64,000 bases of DNA from Arthrinium phaeospermum (lineage: Eukaryota > Ascomycota > Sordariomycetes > Amphisphaeriales > Apiosporaceae): NCBI GenBank assembly GCA_006503535.1, contig QYRS01000003.1, forward strand, positions 1,364,001 through 1,428,000, in the 5' to 3' direction. The notes under the pieces were generated by a model. That model was not told where the DNA came from. It saw nothing but the letters and a program-made list of their open reading frames with translations, and did not search any database. Positions 54,727 to 64,000 of the stretch are shown here, one piece after another. The position numbers and the translations under genes are program-made. Positions within the stretch are counted from its first letter, which is position 1. Every line of letters begins with the position of its first letter.

Positions 54727-57700
54727 ATGTCTCTACTCTGTTGCTTCCGTATTCGCAAAGTTTCTCCATCGAGTCCGCAAGCTTCGACATCGGAGGCAGA
54801 GTTACCAGCTCGACCGGCCCCGGTCAAACTCTCCAACGTCCCCTATTCAGGCGTCCCAAGTAGAGACGGACCCGCCGCCACGGCCAACCCCTCGGAGGCA
54901 CCTTCGCGAATACGGACTCCCATGAAACAGTCTACCGTGGACCTGAGCAGCCTCGAAGTCGAGGACTCTGACGATGGCAACGACGGGGGACTGGGGAGCG
55001 CCAGACACTCCAGTACGAGCACCCTGGAGGTCCTGAAGGCCAAATTCATCAGACGGCTCTCCCAGCTTTCGGAACACAGCAGCGGCTCAAGACATACCCC
55101 ATGCAGCGAAGGCGAGCTTGCCCGCCGCGCTGAGCTGAGGCGTCTGAGACAGAAGAGAATCGAGGAGGAGCTCAAGGACGAGCAAGAGGCCGAGGAGAAT
55201 ACTATATCACATGACCACCGACGTTCATTCGGACACCATGGCGGAGAGCTCCCTCGGGGTGGCCCTCGCGATACTATCGAGTTCGGCGTTGCTGATCCCG
55301 AAGGAGTCAAGTCCGTCCGCGCCTCGCTCCACGGCGCTCAAAACCTTTCACGGAGTGCTGAGGAAGCGACTGCTCTGCCGGGACGACGACGTAGTCTCTC
55401 GAATGTAGGCTCGCACCAGCGCAACTCTTCAACTGAGAACAGATCGCTACGAGAATACAAATCGTTGCCAGACATGCCATCATCGCCTCGACTACAGCCC
55501 GTCTACCTGCCAAGTGTCTACAGCTCCAACTCTATCGCTTCATGGCGTCTGTCATACAGTGCCAGCAACATTGTTGGGTCTCTAAAGCAGTCAATAGAAT
55601 CGACATCAAACGTCCCCATCAAGGAACCCATCGAGGAGATAGAATGCGAGTCGCCATCTGCTGTCACCCCGAAAACCGGAAATCTTGAGCAGGCCTCATC
55701 CAGCAATGTCGACGCCAAGTCAGGAAAGGTGAATGCACAAGTAGCCAGCAAGCAGGAACCGAACGATGTGAGCGAATTATCCTCCCCTGAGTTTGAAACA
55801 GCCGCTACTACTTTCGATATGGGGAAGCGTGGCTCAGCCCAAAGCACGACAGGTCGGCAATCTCCTCTTGATATGTGGCTCCAGATTCAGGGGCTGGAGC
55901 TGTCCCGTTGCTCTTCTTCAGATCCGAGCCCTGGTATACCTGATTCCAGCGATGAGACCAAAGCTGTTGTCAGATCTCCTAGTACGCGCCTCGATCAACC
56001 TTCCGCGATGTTTTCGTCGCTACCGAAAACCTCGGACGCCCCTGAGCTTTCTGTTGGTCGTCGAGTGCCAATTCCCGAGTTATCGGCGCAGGGTGCAGCA
56101 TCAGGGGCAGGTTTGGCTCCAGTGTCCAAGGACAAATGGGAGATTCAAGAGGCCACTGATCATAGCTCCGAGGAAGATCTTGGGATATATACACAACAAC
56201 GGAAATCGATTTCTAGTCACTACACAACACAGTCAAGCAACGCTAGGTCACCGCCTCCACTGTCTGTCACGATGACACCAAGTGGCGTGACGTACCGCGG
56301 AATTTACATCACTCACCCTACGCCAGATAGTAAGTCTGCTTTTCTTGTGATAGCCATCATCGCCTATACTGACGCTTGTATGCAGGGCCCCCCAGTTCTG
56401 CTCGGAGTACTAGCAATGATGGATCCGACACCAGCTCGTACAAGACAGCCCTGGTTGAGTCTTCCAGGTTGCACCCTGTAATAGAGGTTAACGACCGATA
56501 TCTTCGCCGGCCCACCGACGAGACAGTTTCCTCCATGCAATCTGAGACGGAGAGTTTCAAGCAAAGGGAGGCCGAACTATTGTCAGTGGCGAAGCGCTTC
56601 GCCGGCACAGACGCAGGTCGCTTCCAGGGCAGCCACACCGTTAGCAGATTCCGAGAGGAATTTGACACTCCTAAAAACAAAAAGGCGAAACCAGCCATAC
56701 TCTCAAAACTCCATCTTCCCAAAATGTCGAAGTCGATCCGGAAGAAAAGCGAAAAGCCAGTTCCCCCGCACCAAGACACCCACCGGAACTGTGTTGCGGC
56801 CGCTCTTGACGCCAGCCAAACTGCTGCCGCTGGACCAAACGCCTCATTGGTGCGCCGAAATAACATTAAACATCCACCCGGTCAACGGACATTTGGAATA
56901 CCTGAAAGTGCCACAAATATATGGCAGCGAGCAGTAAGACTCGAAGCCGACAGGCGCGAGGTGCTCCGCCGCGATAGGGAAAAGTTCCATGCTTCTTCCA
57001 AGACGGACTTGTCTCCAGAGGAGAGGCCTCAATCTACACCAGTGGATAAGCCTCTGAGCCCCCTAGTGAGAGTTAGGCGGGTGAGTTCCTCTTCCGAGAT
57101 ACGCCTGCCCCTGAGAACATCAACGCCTCCGCTGGCCTGGGCAAGATGGCCTTCGCATACACGTGCGGCACGAAATGGCCCGGCACAACAACATGACAGC
57201 ATACGACCCAAAGACTTCGCTGTGGCTTAGGGCTCTACAGGGGAGACCAAGTGGCCATCGAACAAGGACCAATACCAGGTTGCCTCGGCCGAATCCAAAG
57301 AACGGTCTGAATCACTGTCGGGCAAGGTCAGCAAAGCAATTCGGAAAAGCATAGCGAGGATTCTGCCTAGTAGCGATGGAAACATTGGATCTAATCCAGG
57401 CTTGGCCGTTGACGCTCGGCGCCGCAGGGCAGATGGCTATCTGGAGTATCCTGAGTTGGAACTACTGCCGATGGCTGGCGGGTACAAAGAGCTCGAGGCG
57501 CTGGAGCGGCAGATCGACCACATCAAACACCACCCTGAGGCTCATCCGATGCCCAACCCAAGCCCGAATCGCAGTCCAAAGATACCCCTGGGCCAGCGTC
57601 TCGCGGACGAAGTTCACAGGTTCCAGCACGGTGATCGAACCGAAAGCCCCGAAGCGAACGAGCTTCATCCGGCCACACTGCCACTACCAAAACTGGCCAC

Positions 57701-58082
57701 ACCGGCAGGAAAGATTCTCGCAACCCCTCGCGTAATCTCGGAGGTGACGACCCATTTCGCGACGCCAAAGTCTCACATGTCATACGAGGATTGTGTTCCC
57801 AAGCATATGCTCGACGACGAAGGCTCCTCCAAGAGCGACGACTCGGTTAACGTGAAGAGATCCATGTCCAATGTCGAGCACCGAGCCTTTGGCCAGCCGA
57901 AGTATGGGACCTGGAGCGGCCGGACCAAGGCGGAACCGGTCTTGCGGAAGAGCACGCATGAGTTCGGGGTGGAGTTGGAAGCACTGTTGGCAAGGGAACG
58001 GGACAAGGCGATGGATGCTGGGGTGAGGCGTGATGATGCGAAGTCGCCGGGAGAAAGCACGCCTACCACAACTCATCATTAG
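54727..58082 (+). CDS. Unrecognised 1049-aa Ser-rich, mostly disordered protein
   Basis: Three exons (54727-56329, 56386-57080, 57231-58082), joined in phase; acceptor 57230 (GGCTTAG) was chosen because only it keeps frame and removes the stop in the intron. The N-terminus MSLLCCF has two adjacent Cys, a possible palmitoylation site that would tether the protein to a membrane; this is inference. The body is Ser/Pro/Arg-rich. A charged helix (ELARRAELRRLRQKRIEEEL) sits at about residues 136-155 and could form a coiled coil. Other helical patches are KQREAELLSVAKRFAG, ATNIWQRAVRLEADRREVLRRD and, near the end, ELEALERQIDHI and EALLARERDKAM. No catalytic motif or transmembrane helix was seen. I do not recognise a family. 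The layout suggests a scaffold or cortical regulator. It is 484 bp upstream of vph1 on the same strand. Confidence 0.75.
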
Positions 58083-58566
58083 GAGAGACTCAACAGCAGG
58101 CTAAGGGAAACAACGTCATTATCTCAGTCTATGTGGTTTAGAAGGAGTAGCAGGAGTAGCATGTGTGACACGGCTTGTATTGCATCTACAGCTTCAGGCC
58201 CAAGCTGGCCATCGACTTGCATATCTAGAATAAATACAAGGAGCCCATATGAATATGATTTTCTCTCATGAGGGCGAATGCCATCTGGTTCGTCCGGAGT
58301 CTTACTCCTGTCTGCAAATTGTTATTTACCTCCTACTCATGCAAGTACTACGTAATCTGCAGTGGAGAAGGTAGGGAGGACTCCGATGATTGGTGCGCCA
58401 CAATGGAGAGCCACAATTCCTTCACGGGCCCCCAGCCACTTCCGGGGAAAGGCCGACGTAATCTGGTGCTGCATTGGTCGTCCCGAGCTTTACCTTTACC
58501 TTGGTTTAGTTGATAGACTTCAACATCCATCTCGTTAAACCGCGCGTACAGCTCAGAGCTACAACC
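58083..58566 (+). promoter_or_regulatory. Spacer with presumed vph1 promoter
   Basis: 484 bp between two genes on the same strand, holding the upstream gene's 3' UTR and the vph1 promoter and leader. No motif assigned. Confidence 0.45.
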
Positions 58567-61341
58567 ATGGCGCCATCACAGACGTCCATGTTCCGCTCGG
58601 CGGACATGAGCATGGTGCAGCTGTACATATCCAATGAAATCGGCAGAGAGGTAGTAAACGCCTTGGGAGAGCTTGGGCTGGTCCAATTTCGCGATGTACG
58701 TCGTCATCACCATCCAGCTACTTACTGCCTGCATCGCGACTAACTTGCATCGCAGCTCAACGGCGAGGTTACCGCCTTCCAACGCACCTACACACAAGAG
58801 ATTCGTCGCCTCGATAATGTCGAACGTCAGCTGCGTAAGTATTTGATGATAATGTACCCGATGAGACATTAAGCTGATCAAAACAAACACCAGGCTACTT
58901 CCATCACCAGATGGACAAATCCGCCATCCCCGTCCGCAAGCTCGACCTAGACGTCGATACCCTTGCCGCGCCAACCACCAACGAAATCGACGAGTTGGCT
59001 GAACGCAGCCAGAGCCTCGAGTCGCGTGTCCACCAGCTCAACGAAAGCTACGAAACCCTGAAGAAGCGCGAGGTCGAGCTGACCGAATGGCGCTGGGTCC
59101 TACGCGAGGCTGGAGGCTTCTTCGATCGAGCGCATGGAAACGTCGAGGAGATCCGGGCATCGACCGAGGACGACGATGCTCCTCTTCTGCAGGACGTTGA
59201 GCAGCACAACCAAGCCCCCGATGTCGAGCGCTCCTTTTCGGGTATGAACATCGGCTTCGTTGCCGGTGTCATTTCGCGTGACCGCATCGCCGCGTTTGAG
59301 CGCATTCTTTGGCGAACACTGCGTGGTAATCTCTACATGAACCAGTCTGAGATCCCGGAGCCCCTTGTCGATCCCACCACGAACGAGGCCATCAACAAGA
59401 ACGTGTTCGTCATCTTTGCCCACGGCAAAGAGATTCTGGCCAAGATCCGCAAGATCTCCGAGTCGATGGGAGCTGAGATCTACAACGTCGATGAGAACAG
59501 CGACCTGCGTCGCGACCAGATTCACGAGGTCAACGCTCGCCTGAATGATGTGCAGAACGTGTTGAAGAATACCCAGCAGACTCTGGAGGCTGAGCTGACT
59601 CAGATCGCGCAGTCTTTGTCTGCGTGGATGATTCTCGTGACCAAGGAGAAGGCCGCGTACCAGACGCTCAACTTGTTCTCCTTCGACCGCCAGCGTCGTA
59701 CCCTAATTGCTGAAGGATGGTGCCCTAGCAACGATCTACCCCTGATCCGGTCCACCCTTCAGGACGTCACCAACCGGGCTGGCCTCTCTGTCCCGTCTAT
59801 TATCAACGAGATTCGAACCAACAAGACGCCCCCGACGTATCTCAAGACCAACAAGTTTACTGAGGCTTTCCAGACCATTATCAATGCCTACGGCACGGCT
59901 TCGTACCAAGAGGTCAACCCTGCCCTGCCGGCTATCGTTACATTCCCTTTCCTTTTCGCCGTCATGTTTGGTGACTTTGGACATGCTGTAATCATGTTGG
60001 CTGCCTCCCTGGCCATGATCTACTGGGAGCGCCCTCTCAAGAAGGTCACCTTCGAACTCTTTGCCATGATCTACTATGGTCGATACATCGCCCTCGTCAT
60101 GGCGGTCTTCTCGCTCTTTACCGGTCTTATCTACAACGATGTCTTCTCCCAGAGCTTCACCTTCTTCGACAGTGCTTGGGAGTGGAAGGTGCCAGAAGGC
60201 TGGGAGCAAGGAAAGGTCTTGACCGCCGAGCTGAGGAGCGATTACCGTTACCCGTTCGGCCTTGATTGGAGATGGCACGGGGCTGAGAACGACCTTCTCT
60301 TCAGCAACAGCTACAAGATGAAGATGAGTATCATTCTCGGATGGGCGCACATGACCTACTCTCTCGTTCTTTCGCTGTTCAACGCACGCCATTTCAAGAA
60401 GCCCATCGACATCTGGGGCAACTTCGTGCCCGGCATGATCTTCTTCCAGGCCATTTTTGGCTACCTTGTGGGCTGCATCATCTATAAGTGGTCGGTCGAC
60501 TGGTATGCCGCCGGCCAGCAGCCTCCGGGACTGCTGAACATGCTCATTTACATGTTCTTGAACCCGGGATACATTGACATTCCCCTTTACTCCCAGAATG
60601 TTCAGGCCGGTGTGCAAAAGTTCTTGCTTGGATTGGCGTTCCTCCAGGTCCCCATCCTTCTCTTCCTGAAGCCATTCTATCTCCGATATGAACACAACCG
60701 TGCGCGCGCCAAGGGCTATCGCGGTATTGGCGAACAATCGAGAGTGTCGGCTCTGGACGATGAAGACGGTGACGGCCATGTCACTGGAAACGGCCGCCTT
60801 AGCATGGACAGCGAGGATGGTGAAGGTGTTGCTATGATCGCCCAGGACCACGGTGACGACGAGGAAGGCCACGGAGAGTTCGAATTCAGTGAGGTTATGA
60901 TTCACCAAGTTATCCACACTATCGGTATGTTGCCCTGCCCCTACCTCTCGAGGCACAAGAAAGATTCACCGCTAACATTTGACAACAGAATTCTGCCTGA
61001 ACTGCGTTTCCCACACGGCTTCCTATCTCCGTCTCTGGGCTCTTTCCCTGGCACATCAACAGCTCAGTAGTGTGCTCTGGACCATGACCCTCGGCCCGAC
61101 TCTTTCCATGTCCGGTGTCATCGGTGTCATCGCCATCGTGATTGGCTTCGGCGGCTGGTTCTTCCTGACCTGCGCTATTCTGATCGCCATGGAGGGTTGC
61201 TCGGCCATGTTGCACTCGCTTCGTCTCCAATGGGTCGAGGCCCAGTCCAAATATGCCGAGTTCGCCGGTCACATGTTCACCCCCTTCTCCTTCCCCGCGC
61301 TGTTGGAGGAGGACGAGGGGCTGACCGAGTTCAAGGGCTAA
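58567..61341 (+). CDS. vph1: V-type H+-ATPase subunit a (Vph1/Stv1 type)
   Basis: Membrane-sector subunit that carries protons through the vacuolar or Golgi V-ATPase. Four exons (58567-58695, 58756-58834, 58894-60924, 60989-61341) give 863 aa, close to yeast Vph1 (840). The cytosolic N-terminal half starts with [20 protein letters not shown] and [14 protein letters not shown], then a long coiled coil and [11 protein letters not shown]. Eight or so hydrophobic helices follow from about residue 410 ([40 protein letters not shown]). The essential Arg of proton transport is Arg761 in [20 protein letters not shown], just after the last intron (61 to 64 bp long introns throughout). The acidic loop at about 700-740 is variable in the family. 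A single gene of this class in many filamentous fungi serves both organelles; whether a Stv1 paralogue exists elsewhere cannot be told here. Confidence 0.96.
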
Positions 61342-64000
61342 CATTAGTTGCGGTTGTACGTTGTATTAAAGTCGTTTGTTTAGCGGAGAGCCATCATGGG
61401 CTCGTTGTATTGCTGTAGTATTAGATAGATGTACGAACTGTTTGTAGTATTGTATCACTGGTTGTTCAATCAAATCGTCGACGTTCCATTATCCGGTATT
61501 CCACTATTCGTCGTGATTTATTCTGTCCACTAAGTTACCCAAGTGTCAGCTATTGGGTTGATAACAAATTTCTCCAGAACCAGCTACTCTGAATGAGATG
61601 AAAGCCACCAGGCATATTATTTTCTCCTGAAGTCCGTGTTTCAACGAGTCGGGTGTTTCTAGTCCCCGGATATCACTGGATGCTATAGGGTACACTCCAA
61701 CTTCTTGCAGCAGGACTCGATGGCCAGATCCTTCTATACCCTCTACTGTTCACCGCAAGCGAGGCGGCTGGGTTTATCCAACGGCCCAAAGATTAGTAGA
61801 CACAATGCAGTCCCACCGCAGATGGGTAAACGCACAAGACGGGTTGAAGATCGTCATTATGGGGTGATGTTCATAGCACATTGCCTGCAGGATTGAGGGG
61901 CTCGTGATACGGCAGTTTACCTGGGCTGACCAAAGCAGAAACCGTGAAGCGAATCTGGCTCATATGATAAGATATCCCAGTAACGGAGAGCCTTGGAATG
62001 TGTATTAAGTCTGATAATGCCTACATCAGACATCTGTCTTCAATTCTCCCCAATAGGAGAACCAACCGGTTGGTCAATGGCATAACCCTCCCTGAATGGG
62101 CTGGGCGCAGGTCGGCTACGGCAGATGGCATCACGAAGTCTGCGGCTCAAATACAGATGCGGTGGGAATTCATCGGAAGCATGCACGCAGGAAGTTGGAC
62201 AAACTGGATTTGGGCGGACATATGGGCAGCCACCGGACATGAGGTAGGGTAACACAGCAGTAGGCTGCTTGCTTCCTCGGGTTGTATGCCAGACCATACC
62301 ATGCTGTCTCGGTCTAAGAGACAGGCGAATCGGATCATACCGGCGCTCTGCATAGAGGTGATAACGAGTTGGGATCCTTTCTAATGCACTTCCTGTCTAG
62401 ACGCCTCTGTCCTGCTACCCACACAATTCTGGCTTGACGGATCCGAGGAAAGTATGCATGCATGTAATATGTGCATGTACATGTCGATGTCTTACTTGCC
62501 ATTCGTGCTTTATATATGACTTTATTTGGCCGCGACGTGTGATTGGATATAGCTGCCGTTGCTCCTTTGTCGAGGGGACTCGGGTTCTGGGTCGGGGTTT
62601 TCATGCTTGGCGATGCCCCTATGTTTTGCCGAGCATAAGGATAGGGGAACCTCCTATTGGCTGCAAAACTGGGAGAACCCAGCGTTGGCTTATTCTCGAT
62701 ATCATGTGAGCCAGCGTTGGCATTTTGGCATTCTTCGTATTCTCCTGTAACCGCAACCCTGCTTCCGCCGCCGGGTGTTTTGCCAGCCTGTTGTTGCATA
62801 AGACGTGTTGGCCTCGGGGTATGAAAGGTAAGGAATGTACACCGGAGCGCCACTTCAAGGCGACCGTTACAGCACAACCATGCACCATTAGCGAAGTAAA
62901 ACCATTCGCTGGCTTCAAATGCAGCTTGATGCTTCTGCTTCGTAGGTAGGTTTTCAAGCGTACGCCCAAGATAACCCTTGACGACCTCACCATGGTATCC
63001 ATTCGGAAGCGAGCCAGGCTCTGGGCGATGCTATAGATGCCATATGAGCTAGCGTGGCTTGTGTGAAGGACTCGTCAAGCCTTCCCCAGCTTGAAGAATA
63101 TCGAGCCGGCCTGGAATAGACATGCTATATTGCCTTTGTACAAGAAACCCCCTGGGATTCTCCTGATACTAACCATGACGTGTCGACCAAGCCGTATGGC
63201 TTATGAGACCCTACTCGCCCAGACTGCACAGCACGCAACGAAGCATAAGCCTATCCGTACGATGTCGGATGCTGAGGACGTGGAGCGGAAACATTCATGC
63301 AAGCGGCCGGTATGTGGGGGAGGGATCACCCCTGCTGTCCGCTGTCGCGCCCTAGCATAAGTTGCCAATCATCAAGCGCCAGGATATTCGGACCGGGATT
63401 GATCAATCTGTCTCGAACGCTGACCGATTAAATTGGCAAACAAACCGACTCGTTGAGTAGTTGACATGGTCAGGTTCCGGTCAAGTATCGAGAATGCAGT
63501 TGACAGTGCGCTACACATATAGCGACCAATATAATGGTAGGACTGAACACGGGAGGTGGTTTACGGTCGACCGGGGTCTAAAGTTATGTAAGTGTGGTCT
63601 TGTCTAAGAAAATTCAATCACCGGTGAGACCTCTCACTCATCCTTCATCCCCTTTGTAGCGAAGCAGATGATCCTATCGCAGCAATGATTGTAGATCAGA
63701 GCGCCAAGTGTGCATGGGATGGGACCAACCCATCTCGTAGGCGGGGGTTTTACAAGATCCAAATCCGAATGATTTGATACGGAAATGTCCTTGACCACCC
63801 ATCAAAGTAAGGGGGAGTCTCATCAGTATTTTCCCGCCGCCCATGCAATTTGTTTGGTTTCTTCAGGGACATAGCAGAGAATACCTCTGAAGCTCGACAT
63901 TTCGTGTCGACAATCCTTGGGACAGAAACAGGAGGAGTCGGGTGAAGAGCAAGGCTTCCATATCCTTAAGCAGGTATCATTCCACTACAAAGGTAGCAGC
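61342..64000. other. 2.7-kb gene-free right end
   Basis: vph1 3' UTR and then intergenic DNA to the window edge. Only short frames (up to about 180 codons at 62335-62877, minus) without recognisable domains. No RNA gene or element recognised. A flanking gene may begin outside the window. Confidence 0.4.

Noticed and set aside
59736..60956. 406-codon minus-strand ORF
   Set aside because: Antisense of the V-ATPase subunit a exon 3.

Overview
This window looks like nuclear chromosomal DNA from a filamentous ascomycete, most likely a Sordariomycete. The evidence is genes broken by short introns (mostly 50-200 bp) with GTRNGT donors, CTRAC-like branch points and YAG acceptors; ATP-citrate lyase split into two divergently transcribed subunit genes; a short chromodomain-MRG Eaf3; GPI-type GH17 and WSC cell-surface proteins; and long intergenic spaces. 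I saw no tRNA, rRNA, CRISPR array or intact transposon. Order- and genus-level placement is not possible from reading alone.

Layout. 0-8.4 kb: 5' end of a putative queuosine-salvage gene (minus), SUMO E1 subunit uba2 (plus), a FabG/Oar1-like SDR (minus, tail-to-tail with uba2, 35 bp apart), then a sphingoid-base-1-phosphate phosphatase (plus). 8.4-16 kb: a decayed FAD-monooxygenase relic, a GPI-anchored GH17 glucanase and a secreted two-WSC-domain protein, all minus. 16.6-24.2 kb: acl2 (minus) and acl1 (plus) share a 3.6-kb upstream region; together they make cytosolic acetyl-CoA from citrate. 25.2 kb: mitochondrial ribosomal protein uL30m. 26.6-30.3 kb: eaf3, whose chromodomain exon and MRG exons are separated by 2.6 kb containing a 428-codon ORF in frame with the MRG domain. 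30.9-35.4 kb: two inner-kinetochore genes (Cnl2/Nkp2 and CENP-Q/Okp1-like) flank an ER membrane thioredoxin-like protein on the opposite strand. 37.0-38.5 kb: a Pro/Thr/Ala-rich secreted wall protein, followed by about 4.8 kb without a gene. 43.3-47.6 kb: met6 (methionine synthase), preceded on the same strand by a seven-exon CxCG zinc-finger gene whose predicted stop overlaps the met6 start codon. 48.6-51.9 kb: an unrecognised 1042-aa protein with a Gln/Ser/Gly-rich repeat N-terminus. 54.7-58.1 kb: an unrecognised 1049-aa Ser-rich protein. 58.6-61.3 kb: vph1, V-ATPase subunit a. 61.3-64 kb: no gene recognised.

Gene models were built by hand from reading frame, splice sites, codon phase and recalled family conservation. 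All listed exon chains close in phase and end at a stop. Functional names rest on recognition of motifs, not on a database search. The most interesting points are the embedded ORF inside eaf3, the zinc-finger/met6 stop-start overlap, the CENP-Q gene whose first coding exon is just ATG, and the recent 120-bp coding duplication in the low-complexity protein.
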